Source of the DNA: Bryobacteraceae bacterium
GTDB taxonomy: Bacteria > Acidobacteriota > Terriglobia > Bryobacterales > Bryobacteraceae
Direction of reading: 5' to 3'
Assembly: GCA_019752335.1 (NCBI GenBank)
Contig: JAIEMJ010000036.1
Location: 124,001 to 188,000 of the forward strand
Length of the DNA stretch: 64,000 bases
Below are positions 33,257 through 41,051 of the stretch, piece by piece. The position numbers and the translations under genes were made by a program. Within the stretch, counting starts at the first letter, position 1, and each line of letters opens with the position of its first letter. A model generated the notes under the pieces. It saw nothing but the letters and a program-made list of their open reading frames with translations. It was not told where the DNA came from and ran no database searches.

Positions 33257-34674
33257 AACGCCTTCTCTGCATGCTCGCCGCGTTTCCCCTGCTCGCTCAC
33301 GTGGGCAGCCCGGACGTCTACCTCGAAGGCTCCGCCGGACCCTACCCCGTGCTCGTCACCGTGCGTCCGCCGGTGGTGATCCCCGGCGTCGCGGAAGTCG
33401 AAATCCGCGCCCTCGGCGACGGCGTCCAAAGCATCTCCATCACCCCCACCCCCATGACCGGGCCCGGAGCCCAATTCGCTCCTACCGCGGACTCCACCAA
33501 GCGCGACCCCGTGGATCCGCGCACCTACACCGGCTCCTTGTGGATGATGTCGAGCGGCTCATGGCAGGTCCGCGTGCGGGTAGAAGGCAAAGCCGGTCGC
33601 GGAGAGCTGCGCGTTCCCGTGCCTACGGTATCCGTGCGCACGCTGCCGCTGGGCGGCGCGCTCGGCGCAACGCTCTTCACCCTGATGGTGCTCCTCGTGC
33701 TCGGCCTGATCGCCATCGCCGGCGCTGCTGTCCGCGAAGCGCAGTTGCCCCCGGCCAGCGACGTGCCGCCTGTCGCCGTTCGCAAAGGCCGTTTGGCGAT
33801 GCTCGTCACTGCTGTGCTGCTCGGACTCTCGCTTTGGGGCGGCAACCAATGGTGGACCGCCGAAGCCAACGACTACGCGCGTTACCGCTACAAAGCCCTC
33901 AAACTCAATCCTAGCTTCCGCGACGGCCGTCTGCAGCTCAACCTCGAGCACACCGGCTGGTTTCAAAGCGCTACCTTTGATGACCTGGTGCCGGACCATG
34001 GCAAGATCATGCACCTCTTCGTCGTGCGCCTGCCCGATCTCGATCACGTTTGGCACCTGCATCCCGAAGCTACGGGTGACGGCGAGTTTACCCACGCGCT
34101 TCCCGCCATGCCCGCCGGACGCTATCAACTCTACGCCGACGTGGTCCACAAAAGCGGCTTCCCGGAGACCTTGGTCGCCGAGGTCACGCTGCCCGAAGTG
34201 AAGGGCTCGCCCGCCGCCGAGGACGACTCAAGTGGCGCCGTCGGACGGCCTCTGCGCGATGGCTACCGCATTCTTTTTGAGACGGCGAATCAGCCTATCA
34301 TCGCCAAAAAGGCCGCCAATCTGCGCTTCCGCTTCGTCGACGCCCAAGGCAATCCGCCCAAAGAGCAAGAGCTCTACCTCGGCATGCCCGGCCACGCCAT
34401 GGTGCTGCGCCGCGATCGCGGCGTCTTTGCCCACCTGCATCCCAGCGGCACGGTACCGATGGCCGCGCTCGAGTTGGCCGCCCAAGGGCAACTCGGCCAG
34501 GATCCCCATGCCGTCCATCGCCTGGCCCATTCGGCCACCGGCGCCATGCCCAATGTCGTCGCTTTTCCCTACGGCTTCCCCTCGGCGGGGAGCTACCGCC
34601 TCTTCGTCCAGATAAAACGCGCCGGCCACGTGGAAACCGCGGCTTTTGACTTGCAGGTGAACGAATCGTACTAG
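33253..34674 (+). CDS. Membrane-anchored protein with duplicated HxHP metal-binding-like domain
   Basis: Protein of 473 residues. Signal peptide (MKRLLCMLAAFPLLAHVG), then an Ig-like periplasmic domain to about 125, two membrane helices ('GATLFTLMVLLVLGLIAIAG' and 'LAMLVTAVLLGLSLWGG'), and a periplasmic C-terminal half containing two related beta units. Unit 1 has 'GKIMHLFVVRLPDLDHVW' and 'HLHPEATG'; unit 2 has 'MPGHAMVLRRDRGVFAHLHP'; each then ends in a 'G.Y.L' strand. The same double unit occurs in the heavy-metal-binding protein at 42453. Copper or another soft metal is the likely ligand (inference). It is translationally coupled to the WH/PPHV protein (ATGA overlap at 33253). Confidence 0.75.
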   Translation: MKRLLCMLAAFPLLAHVGSPDVYLEGSAGPYPVLVTVRPPVVIPGVAEVEIRALGDGVQSISITPTPMTGPGAQFAPTADSTKRDPVDPRTYTGSLWMMSSGSWQVRVRVEGKAGRGELRVPVPTVSVRTLPLGGALGATLFTLMVLLVLGLIAIAGAAVREAQLPPASDVPPVAVRKGRLAMLVTAVLLGLSLWGGNQWWTAEANDYARYRYKALKLNPSFRDGRLQLNLEHTGWFQSATFDDLVPDHGKIMHLFVVRLPDLDHVWHLHPEATGDGEFTHALPAMPAGRYQLYADVVHKSGFPETLVAEVTLPEVKGSPAAEDDSSGAVGRPLRDGYRILFETANQPIIAKKAANLRFRFVDAQGNPPKEQELYLGMPGHAMVLRRDRGVFAHLHPSGTVPMAALELAAQGQLGQDPHAVHRLAHSATGAMPNVVAFPYGFPSAGSYRLFVQIKRAGHVETAAFDLQVNESY

Positions 34675-34678
34675 GACC
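34663..34678. repeat. 16-bp exact repeat, copy 1
   Basis: GAATCGTACTAGGACC covers the last codons and stop of the HxHP gene and recurs exactly at 51373-51388. A shorter version, TCGTACTAGGA, lies at 51298-51308. Confidence 0.5.
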
Positions 34679-34717
34679 CTTATACTAGTAGGACGATGAA
34701 AACCGGAAGTGCCCGTA

Positions 34718-34739
34718 GGACCGGCCTCCTGGCCGGTCC
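34718..34739. repeat. Intergenic GC hairpin (GGACCGGCC type)
   Basis: GGACCGGCC (34718-34726), TCCT, GGCCGGTCC (34731-34739): 9-bp perfect arms between the HxHP gene and the ABC ATPase gene. There is no T-run, so it looks like a dispersed intergenic repeat rather than a classic terminator. Confidence 0.55.
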
Positions 34740-34780
34740 AGCGTTTTTCAGCAGACCGCCCAGTGCGAAGAGAGGATTCC

Positions 34781-35512
34781 ATGCTGCAAGCAATTAACCT
34801 AACCAAGGGATTCAACAATAAGATCGTCCTAAGTGGCTTGAACTTCGAAGTGCTGCCCGGCGAACTATTCTGCTTGCTGGGTGAAACCGGCGCCGGCAAG
34901 TCCGTCACCATGGCCTTGTTCCTGAATCTCCTGAAGTCCACCAGTGGCAATTGCCTGGTCGGCGGCTTCAATGTCTCCCTGCAACCCGCCAAGCCCAAAT
35001 CTTTGCTGGCCTACGTTCCTCCCGTCATGCCCCTCTATGAACAGCTAACCGGTATGGAGAACTTACAATATTTTTCGTCCATGGCCGGCTTTCTGGACTG
35101 GAAGCCAGGTGACGCACAGCGCCTGTTCAAGGATCTCGGCTTGGCGCAAGAACTCCTCGATCAGCCCGCCTCCACTTACTCCGTCGTTGTCCGGCAACGG
35201 ATTGGCTTGGCCATCGCCGTTTCGCGCGACGCCAAGGCGCTCTTGCTCGACGAGCCTACCCAGCATATGGATAGCGCCGCCGCTGAAGAGTATGTCACTT
35301 TGGTGAAGGCCTACGCGGAGGGTGACATTCTCGGCCAACCCGCCGCAGTGTTACTAGCCACCTCCTCCGCGGAAATCGCCGCCGAATTCAGCCACAAAGT
35401 GGGATTTCTCAAAAACGGAAAGTTAGTTGACATCCTCGAAGCTGATGATATCGGGCGCCGGGAGTATGTGGAACGCTGCCATGAGTTTTGTCCGGCCCCG
35501 GCGGTGGCGTAG
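34781..35512 (+). CDS. ABC transporter ATPase with degenerate catalytic motifs
   Basis: ABC ATPase-fold protein of 243 residues. Walker A (G34-E-T-G-A-G-K-S41) and Walker B with its Glu (LLLDEP, E158) are intact. Three other motifs are altered: the Q-loop reads YVPP with Pro81 where Gln is expected; the signature reads Y133-S-V-V-V-R-Q instead of YSGGMRQ, losing both glycines; and the switch reads A193-T-S-S with Ser195 in place of His. It probably binds ATP but should hydrolyse it poorly, if at all. ATG 34781 has AGAGGA 5 nt upstream. It heads a tight cluster with a MoaB-like gene and two ABC-2 permeases, which are its likely partners. Confidence 0.87.
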   Translation: MLQAINLTKGFNNKIVLSGLNFEVLPGELFCLLGETGAGKSVTMALFLNLLKSTSGNCLVGGFNVSLQPAKPKSLLAYVPPVMPLYEQLTGMENLQYFSSMAGFLDWKPGDAQRLFKDLGLAQELLDQPASTYSVVVRQRIGLAIAVSRDAKALLLDEPTQHMDSAAAEEYVTLVKAYAEGDILGQPAAVLLATSSAEIAAEFSHKVGFLKNGKLVDILEADDIGRREYVERCHEFCPAPAVA

Positions 35513-35516
35513 AGCT

Positions 35517-36029
35517 ATGTCAGTCAGCAACCAGGAACACAAGAATATCGCCGGCGCTCAGGGCCCGGTGCCCGTCGCCATTGTCACCGTCAGCGATACG
35601 CGGACGCCGGATACCGACGTCAACGCGCGATTCTTACGCGGCCGCATCGAAGCGGCCGGCCACGTCGTCGCCGCTTACCGGCTCATTCGTGATGAGCCCG
35701 CTCAAGTCGCGGCCGTGTTAGATGAATTGGCCGCCGGCGAAGCGCGCGTCATGCTCTGGAATGGTGGCACCGGTATCGCGCCGCGCGACACCACTTACGA
35801 CGTCTTGGCTCGGAAGTTAGAAAAGACTCTGCCTGGCTTCGGTGAGTTATTCCGCATGTTTAGCTATGAGCAGGTGGGTGCCTCCGCGATGTTGTCGCGC
35901 GCCGTGGGCGGCGTCTATCGCGGTAAAGTAGTACTCTCGACGCCTGGTTCTCCCGCCGCCGTGGAGTTAGCCTGGGAAAAGTTAATCGGGCCGGAGCTGG
36001 CGCATCTGGCCTGGGAAGTGGTGCGGTAA
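35517..36029 (+). CDS. moaB: MoaB/MogA-type molybdopterin adenylyltransferase-like protein
   Basis: Protein of 170 residues with the MoCF-biosynthesis fold: '[17 protein letters not shown]' at the N-terminal strand, the signature '[17 protein letters not shown]', and '[20 protein letters not shown]' with '[19 protein letters not shown]'. This is the pattern of enzymes that adenylylate molybdopterin before molybdenum insertion; some MoaB proteins lack that activity. No other cofactor gene is nearby. It lies 4 bp after the ABC ATPase gene and 4 bp before the first permease, an unusual place for it. ATG 35517 is chosen since earlier in-frame ATGs lie within the ATPase gene. Confidence 0.85.
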   Translation: MSVSNQEHKNIAGAQGPVPVAIVTVSDTRTPDTDVNARFLRGRIEAAGHVVAAYRLIRDEPAQVAAVLDELAAGEARVMLWNGGTGIAPRDTTYDVLARKLEKTLPGFGELFRMFSYEQVGASAMLSRAVGGVYRGKVVLSTPGSPAAVELAWEKLIGPELAHLAWEVVR

Positions 36030-36033
36030 CCGA

Positions 36034-37461
36034 ATGATTCTCAGCATTGTCCTCAAGGAATGGAAAGAGTTCTGGCGCGATCGTGGCTTGCGCCTCATCG
36101 TGCTCGGTTACTTAGCCGTCTACGCCGTCTCGCTGCTCGTTTCCGCCGTCCAGTTTCTGCGCTACGAGCATGACCGTGTGGTGGCCGAGAAAAGCGCGCG
36201 CGAGTCCTGGATCAACCAGGGCGAGAAGAATCCCCACGCGGCTACTTACTTTGGTCTCGTTACTTTCCCCAAGCGCTCGGCCCTTTCGATTTTGGAGCCG
36301 GGCGCGCTGCCTTATTTGGGTGTCGCGGCGTATCTGCGCACCGGGGAGCGCACCGATTTTGTTGACTTACCGGCGCGGGACCGCAGCCCACTCTTGTCCT
36401 TAGTCTCGCTGTCTCCCGCCGTTTGTTGGCAGTTAGTCTTTCCCTTCCTGATTGTTCTGCTCACTTACTCCACCTTGGCGCGGGACCGGGAGACTGGCAT
36501 GGAGCGCTATCTATTGGCCGTCGGCTCGAACCGGGCGACGCTGTTTTTCGGGAAGACGCTCGGCGCCGGCCTGGTCCTGCTCGTGATCTATCTCGTTACC
36601 TACGGCCTGGGTGGCGTGGTCGCCTCGGTTGCCGGTGGCTTCGCCGAAGAAGATATGAGTGCTTGGTTGTTGATCGGCATGTTCTACCTGCTCTTCAGCG
36701 CCGCTGTCTTTTTCCTCTCGCTTGCCATCTCGGGCCTGGCTTCCACTTCTCGCCAGGCACTGGTGGGCGGCATGGTGATGTGGCTCCTGGTAGCCGTGGT
36801 CCTGCCGCGCTTCGCCGCGGACTACGGGCGTAATTCCGTGGCGTCGCCCTCTGCGTTGGAACTCAGCCGCATCACCGAACTCGATATGGAGAAAGGCTTC
36901 GGTGACCGGCCGCCCCGCGAAGCCCGCGCCGAAGAGACCCTCAATATGCTCTTCCGCGAACTCAAGGTCGGCCGCCGCGAGGATATCACGATGAATCTGC
37001 CGGGCTTCGAATTCATCTCCGAGGCCGAAGTGGAAGCGGCTTCGCGCCGTGGACGCCTTGCCCAAACCCGCCAGATCCTTGCCGCGCAGACTGCTTCCAT
37101 GGAACGGGGGGCAGCCTTCTCGCCTACCACCGCCGTTCAACTGCTGGGCTCTACCTTAGCGGGCACGGCTGCCGAGCAGCGCTATCCCGTTACCGACTCC
37201 GCTGAACTCTACGCTCATCGCGTACGCCGCATTCTGAATCGCGAACTGGCCGCCAAGGGCAAGGAACTGGGCGGCGCCTTCACCAGCAATCGCTCTTTCT
37301 GGAACCAGATCGATACTTTCGATCCGGACTTACCCGAGCAGATCGAAGCCGCCACGGCCCGCACCCGCTCGATTGTCACTTTGCTAGTCTGGTTTATCCT
37401 CGCGCTGCTCGCCGCCGCCACCTCTGGCCTCGTCGTGCCACAGATGGGAGAGCGCTCATGA
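36034..37461 (+). CDS. ABC-2 type permease with large extracytoplasmic insert (DUF3526-like)
   Basis: Membrane protein of 475 residues. The N-terminus 'VLKEWKEFWRDRGLRLIVLG' is typical of ABC-2 permeases. One helix is followed by a periplasmic loop, then four or five helices between about 125 and 270 ('CWQLVFPFLIVLLTYSTLARDRETGMERYLL' region with the conserved RDRETG). A second large loop rich in Arg/Glu runs to about 445, and a last helix ends at 'SGLVVPQMG'. This resembles the DUF3526 permease pairs found beside NosY/GldF-type systems. It ends in an ATGA overlap with the next permease. The substrate is unknown; the partner ATPase is the degenerate one upstream. Confidence 0.8.
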   Translation: MILSIVLKEWKEFWRDRGLRLIVLGYLAVYAVSLLVSAVQFLRYEHDRVVAEKSARESWINQGEKNPHAATYFGLVTFPKRSALSILEPGALPYLGVAAYLRTGERTDFVDLPARDRSPLLSLVSLSPAVCWQLVFPFLIVLLTYSTLARDRETGMERYLLAVGSNRATLFFGKTLGAGLVLLVIYLVTYGLGGVVASVAGGFAEEDMSAWLLIGMFYLLFSAAVFFLSLAISGLASTSRQALVGGMVMWLLVAVVLPRFAADYGRNSVASPSALELSRITELDMEKGFGDRPPREARAEETLNMLFRELKVGRREDITMNLPGFEFISEAEVEAASRRGRLAQTRQILAAQTASMERGAAFSPTTAVQLLGSTLAGTAAEQRYPVTDSAELYAHRVRRILNRELAAKGKELGGAFTSNRSFWNQIDTFDPDLPEQIEAATARTRSIVTLLVWFILALLAAATSGLVVPQMGERS

Positions 37462-38687
37462 ACCGCTCTTTGCTCGCCGTCGCCGCCGGCTTCCTCGCCT
37501 TGGGCTTAGCCGCCGGTTGGAGCGGACGCCACACGCGCGAGACCCTCCAACAGATTGAAGTCCACGTCGCCCAGGCGAATCAGCAGCGCCTGGAAATTGG
37601 CAAATTGAACGCCGGCTTTACCTCCACCGAAGGCCGTCCCCGCGCTGAGGACTCCGTGGTCGCCTCCGCTGACGGCGTCGCGCCCTGGATGGTCTCCGGC
37701 ACCCCATCGCTGGCCGGCGCCGCCATCGGCCAAGCCGCTTTCCGCCGTGTCGTTTGGCGTCCCACCTCCTGGGGCGCCGAAGCCGGACTCGAGATCTTCG
37801 ACAACGCCCAAACCATGGCTGCCGGTCACTTCGATCTCGCCCTCGTGATGGTCTTCGGCCTCCCGCTGGTCATCCTCCTCGCGCCCCGGCACGATGCCGT
37901 GCTCCTGGTGCTCGGCCCGGCCGTCAGCCTGGCTGGCATCTTGCTTACCGGTGCTCCGCTCGACCGTCCGGATACCTGGCTTCGCACTGCCGCCTGGCTC
38001 GCGCTCACCGGCCTTTACGGCGCCTGCTGGTGGATGGTGCGCCGTCGCGAGCCCGCCTTCTGGCAGGCCGCCGTCGTCTACGTGACGCTGGTCGTGCTGT
38101 TGCCCGGCCTCGCCTCCTTGCTGGCTGAGTTAGTTCTCCCGCCCCCGTCTCGCCTGGAGATCGCCGCACAGAAGCAAGTGGCCTTGCGGCCCGTGATGGC
38201 GAAAACCAGCCGTGAACTGGCGCCCTTCTACGAGACCCACCCCGAATTCGCCGAAGGCGGCCGTACCCCCGCCGACTATGACCGCATTCGCCTGGCCGCG
38301 GAAGCCGAGCGTCAAGCCGCCCTCGCCTCCGTCACCCAGCCCGCCGCCGGGCGCGTCGCCTTCCATCGCATCGCCGCCCAGCTTCTGGGCATGTCTTCCC
38401 CGGCTGCCATCTTCCACCTCGCGCTCCTGGAGACGGCCGGCACCGGCGTCAGCCGGCAGGACTCCTTCGAGCAAAGCGCCCTCGACTTTGGCCGCAAATG
38501 GTCCGCCGAACTGAAAGCCCGCATCGGCCGCGGCCACCCCATGCGACCTGCTGACCTGGATTCACTGCCCGTCTTTCAGTACCAGGAGCAGCCCGTTATG
38601 GACTGGCTAATCTCCTTCGGCGTTGGCGCCGTCAGCCTGATTGCCTGGCTGGGCGTCGTCCAGCTCTTCCGCAAGAAAGCCGCTTAA
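37458..38687 (+). CDS. Second ABC-2-like permease of the operon (DUF3526-like)
   Basis: Protein of 409 residues with an N-terminal helix (LLAVAAGFLALGLAAGWSG), a coiled stretch ('RETLQQIEVHVAQANQQRLE'), a periplasmic domain, then four or five helices (about 140-235). A helical loop of about 130 residues ('RELAPFYETHPEFAEG') precedes a C-terminal helix ('FGVGAVSLIAWLGVVQLF'). The layout parallels the preceding permease, and the two probably form a heterodimer. It lacks the RDRETG motif of its partner. It ends exactly one base before the GTG start of the AtpZ-like gene, so the transporter and ATP synthase genes appear to be one transcription unit. Confidence 0.75.
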   Translation: MNRSLLAVAAGFLALGLAAGWSGRHTRETLQQIEVHVAQANQQRLEIGKLNAGFTSTEGRPRAEDSVVASADGVAPWMVSGTPSLAGAAIGQAAFRRVVWRPTSWGAEAGLEIFDNAQTMAAGHFDLALVMVFGLPLVILLAPRHDAVLLVLGPAVSLAGILLTGAPLDRPDTWLRTAAWLALTGLYGACWWMVRRREPAFWQAAVVYVTLVVLLPGLASLLAELVLPPPSRLEIAAQKQVALRPVMAKTSRELAPFYETHPEFAEGGRTPADYDRIRLAAEAERQAALASVTQPAAGRVAFHRIAAQLLGMSSPAAIFHLALLETAGTGVSRQDSFEQSALDFGRKWSAELKARIGRGHPMRPADLDSLPVFQYQEQPVMDWLISFGVGAVSLIAWLGVVQLFRKKAA

Positions 38688-38894
38688 GTGCCCAAACGCG
38701 TCGACAATGCCTGGACCAAAGCCGGGGCCTATATGGGCCTGATCTTCGTCATACCCGTGGCCGGTTTCTTGGGTTATTGGCTCGGCGGCTACTTCGGCGG
38801 ACGCAACGGGCAGGCCTTCGGAGCGATCTTGGGCGTCGCGCTCGGCTTTTTTGAAACCTACCGCCAAGTCATGCGCATTGAGGGCCAAAAGTGA
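38688..38894 (+). CDS. AtpZ/AtpQ-like ATP synthase accessory membrane protein
   Basis: Protein of 68 residues with two membrane helices ('YMGLIFVIPVAGFLGYWLGG' and 'AFGAILGVALGFFETYRQV') joined by a Gly-rich turn. This matches the small ATPase_gene1 family encoded just before F0 genes, proposed to act in Mg2+/Ca2+ handling or c-ring assembly. The start is GTG 38688, contiguous with the preceding stop. The TGA overlaps the ATG-region of the next gene by 4 bp. Confidence 0.72.
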   Translation: MPKRVDNAWTKAGAYMGLIFVIPVAGFLGYWLGGYFGGRNGQAFGAILGVALGFFETYRQVMRIEGQK

Positions 38895-39277
38895 AGCCGG
38901 AAGAGTTCGACTTCGAGGCGATGGCTCGTAGCGTCTTCCGGATCGCCTTCATTCTATTCGGGTTGGGCTCAATTGGCTTTGTTTTGTCGGGCGGCCTGCC
39001 AGGTGCCCTTAGCTTCGTCATCGGCGCTACGGCGTCCCTGGCTTTGCTATTTCTGCTCCACCGGACCGTCCGCCTGCTCGATATCACCGGTTCCGAGAGC
39101 CCCAGCCGGGGGGCGATGTTCCTCCTCGGCTTCGGCCAACTGGCTGTCTTTGCTGTGGTATATGGTATTCTACAGGTTTATGAAGTGAGCTACCCGGCCA
39201 TGGGCACGGGGCTTTTTGTCGGCATTGCCGCCATTACGCTCGAAACCGTCTGGGGTCTTCTTCGTAAATCGAACTAA
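38891..39277 (+). CDS. atpI: ATP synthase protein I-like membrane protein
   Basis: Protein of 128 residues (GTG start 38891) with four helices: 'IAFILFGLGSIGFVLSG', 'ALSFVIGATASLALLFLL', 'GAMFLLGFGQLAVFAVVYG' and 'MGTGLFVGIAAITLETVWGL'. Position between the AtpZ-like gene and atpB, size and topology fit the AtpI family, which assists c-ring assembly. Similarity is by layout more than motif. It overlaps the previous gene by 4 bp and ends 3 bp before atpB. Confidence 0.68.
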   Translation: MKPEEFDFEAMARSVFRIAFILFGLGSIGFVLSGGLPGALSFVIGATASLALLFLLHRTVRLLDITGSESPSRGAMFLLGFGQLAVFAVVYGILQVYEVSYPAMGTGLFVGIAAITLETVWGLLRKSN

Positions 39278-39280
39278 TCC

Positions 39281-40015
39281 ATGCACGAACACGAACTCTG
39301 GTTTACCGCGCTGCTGAACCAAACACTGGCTGGTCCGGCGAACGCGATCCTCAATGCCGCGGGCATTCCCGCTCATGATCCGGCGAAGCCCTGGGTCAAT
39401 TACATGGCGATGCAGATCCTGGTCGCCCTCCTGGTCATCCTGGTTTTCGCTCTGTTGAAGACGCGCCTCTCGGCTGACAAGCCGGGCAAGTTCCAGCAGA
39501 CCTTCGAGATGATGTACGAGTTCGTCTCCGGCATGTCGCACGACATTGTCGGCCACGGCGCGAACAAGCACGTAGCTCTTTTCGGTACCCTGTTCGTCTT
39601 TACGCTCTTCTCCAATCTGCTCGGTGTGATTCCGACCTTCGAGTCGCCGACGATGTCTTATTACGTCCCAGCCGGCTGCGCCGTGCTCGTCTTCCTCTAT
39701 TACAATTTCCATGGCTTCAAGGAAAATGGCGCCGGCTACCTGAAGCACTTCGCGGGCCCGGTGCCGCTGATGGCGCCGTTCATGTTCTGCATCGAAATCA
39801 TTAGCCACTGCATTCGTCCCGTGTCGCTCACCATTCGTCTGTACGCCAACATGCTGGCCGGCGAACTGGTCACGGTCGCCTTCCTGGCCATGGTGCCGCT
39901 GGGTGTGCCCGTAATCTTCATGGGCCTGCATACCTTCGTCTCGTTCGTGCAAGCCTTCATCTTCACCGTCCTCACGATGGTGTATGTGGCGGGCGCCGTC
40001 GAGCACGAACACTAA
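39281..40015 (+). CDS. atpB: F0F1 ATP synthase subunit a
   Basis: Membrane subunit of 244 residues that forms the ion half-channels against the c-ring. The essential Arg is in 'SLTIRLYANMLAGELV', followed by the conserved C-terminal helix with Gln in 'SFVQAFIFTVLTMVYV'. The N-terminal MHEHELWF and 'LFSNLLGVIPTFESPT' block are also typical. It is the third of four atp-linked genes here, with atpE 98 bp downstream. The b, delta and F1 subunits are not encoded in the window, as in other genomes that split the atp operon. Confidence 0.96.
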   Translation: MHEHELWFTALLNQTLAGPANAILNAAGIPAHDPAKPWVNYMAMQILVALLVILVFALLKTRLSADKPGKFQQTFEMMYEFVSGMSHDIVGHGANKHVALFGTLFVFTLFSNLLGVIPTFESPTMSYYVPAGCAVLVFLYYNFHGFKENGAGYLKHFAGPVPLMAPFMFCIEIISHCIRPVSLTIRLYANMLAGELVTVAFLAMVPLGVPVIFMGLHTFVSFVQAFIFTVLTMVYVAGAVEHEH

Positions 40016-40113
40016 ACGAGTTTTGTCCGTCGCGATTCAGTGTGAGGCCCCGGCGTCCCAACGCACGAAGGCAACCACCTCCTGGGCCGCTAATTTCATT
40101 GAGGAGTTAGTCT

Positions 40114-40392
40114 ATGCGTAGCAAAATGTTCACGCTCTTGTTCCTGTTGGCCGTCGCCACCCCGATGTTCGCTCAGGGTAGCGGCAGTTCGTCTTCTTCC
40201 ACCCTGCCGATCAATTTGGCGCTCGGCATCGCCGCCGCCGGTTGCGGTCTGGGTCAGGGCCGCGCGGTGGCTTCGGCCGCCGAAGGCATCGCCCGTAACC
40301 CCGGCGCCGCTGGCGCCATCCGAACGCTGGCCTTCATCGGCTTGGCGTTTATGGAATCGCTCGTGCTGTTCACGTTCTTGACGGCGCGCTAG
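40114..40392 (+). CDS. atpE: F0F1 ATP synthase subunit c
   Basis: Protein of 92 residues. The first 21 look like a cleavable signal peptide or extra N-terminal helix (MRSKMFTLLFLLAVATPMFAQ), followed by a Ser-rich linker and then the two-helix hairpin. Helix 1 includes 'GCGLGQGRAVASAAEGIARN' with Gln48; helix 2 carries the ion-binding Glu81 followed by Ser82 ('LAFMESLVLF'). Only 11 residues follow Glu81, where about 18-24 are usual, so the second helix is short. Gln, Glu and Ser together resemble part of a Na+ site, but the following Thr is Leu. Good ribosome site GAGGAG before ATG 40114; a strong terminator follows. Confidence 0.94.
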   Translation: MRSKMFTLLFLLAVATPMFAQGSGSSSSSTLPINLALGIAAAGCGLGQGRAVASAAEGIARNPGAAGAIRTLAFIGLAFMESLVLFTFLTAR

Positions 40393-40410
40393 TCAGTTCG
40401 TTGGTTTTGG

Positions 40411-40439
40411 AAAAGGGCTCCCCGCGTGGGAGCCCTTTT
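40411..40439. terminator. Bidirectional terminator between atpE and Uma2 gene
   Basis: AAAAGGGCTCCC (40411-40422), loop CGCGT, GGGAGCCCTTTT (40428-40439): a perfect 12-bp stem with A and U runs on both sides. It ends atpE on the plus strand and the Uma2 gene, whose stop is at 40441, on the minus strand. Confidence 0.92.
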
Positions 40440-40440
40440 G

Positions 40441-41031
40441 CTATTTTAGGAACTCGCCCACCCGCACCGGACTCCCGGGCGCCGCCAACGGCGCGACGCT
40501 CTCGTTCTCGCAATAGGCATTGACCGAGCTGTAGTTGCCATCACGCGGGTCGCGATGGACGAGCAGGCGCCGTCCTTCGAGGTCCAGCACCCAGTATTCG
40601 GCGATGCCGGAGCGGGAGTACAGCCGTGCTTTGGTAATGCTGTCGTAGTAGAGCGTGCTACTCGAAACCTCGGCCACCAAACGTAGCTCTTCTGGTCTCG
40701 GTAAAGCCGAAAGCTCCAAAAATCTCCGGCTCAGCACCACCGCGTCCGGCTCCGGTTCGCTGGTCGGATTGTCCTCCGGTAGTAAGTCAATAGAGCCTTC
40801 CTGCAGACAGTAGTCACCGCCGAAGACTTCCTCCAGCCACAGCATCAACAGGCGAAGGGCACGAATGTGCTGATGGTTTTTGCCCATCTTTCGAATCAGT
40901 TCTCCTTCGATCAACTCGTAGCGCTCCAAGTTGACTACGCCTGCCTGTCCAAGAGCTAAGCACTCCTGCCGCGTCCACTGCTTGTGGGGGAGGGTCACCG
41001 TTTCTGGAAGGATTTGAACTGCCACCGGCAT
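40441..41031 (-). CDS. Uma2-family (DUF820) endonuclease-like protein 1
   Basis: Protein of 196 residues in the Uma2/DUF820 family, which has a PD-(D/E)XK nuclease fold. Visible family motifs: 'YELIEGELIRKMGKN' (first catalytic acid), 'SEPEPDAVVL' (Asp), 'LRLVAEVSSSTLYYD' (the E-x-S motif) and 'KARLYSRSGIAEYWVLDLEG'. The biological role is unsettled; the family is expanded in cyanobacteria and also common in acidobacteria. It is about 60% identical to the next gene, a tandem duplicate. ATG 41031 is preceded by CATAAT at 6 nt and no Shine-Dalgarno. Confidence 0.9.
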   Translation of the reverse strand: MPVAVQILPETVTLPHKQWTRQECLALGQAGVVNLERYELIEGELIRKMGKNHQHIRALRLLMLWLEEVFGGDYCLQEGSIDLLPEDNPTSEPEPDAVVLSRRFLELSALPRPEELRLVAEVSSSTLYYDSITKARLYSRSGIAEYWVLDLEGRRLLVHRDPRDGNYSSVNAYCENESVAPLAAPGSPVRVGEFLK

Positions 41032-41037
41032 ACCTCA

Positions 41038-41043
41038 ATTATG
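41038..41043 (-). promoter_or_regulatory. -10 hexamer of Uma2 gene 1
   Basis: On the minus strand CATAAT, then TGAGGT, then ATG 41031. The same arrangement, CATAAT-TGAGCT-ATG, precedes Uma2 gene 2, so the promoter was duplicated with the gene. Confidence 0.45.
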
Positions 41044-41051
41044 TCCCATCT

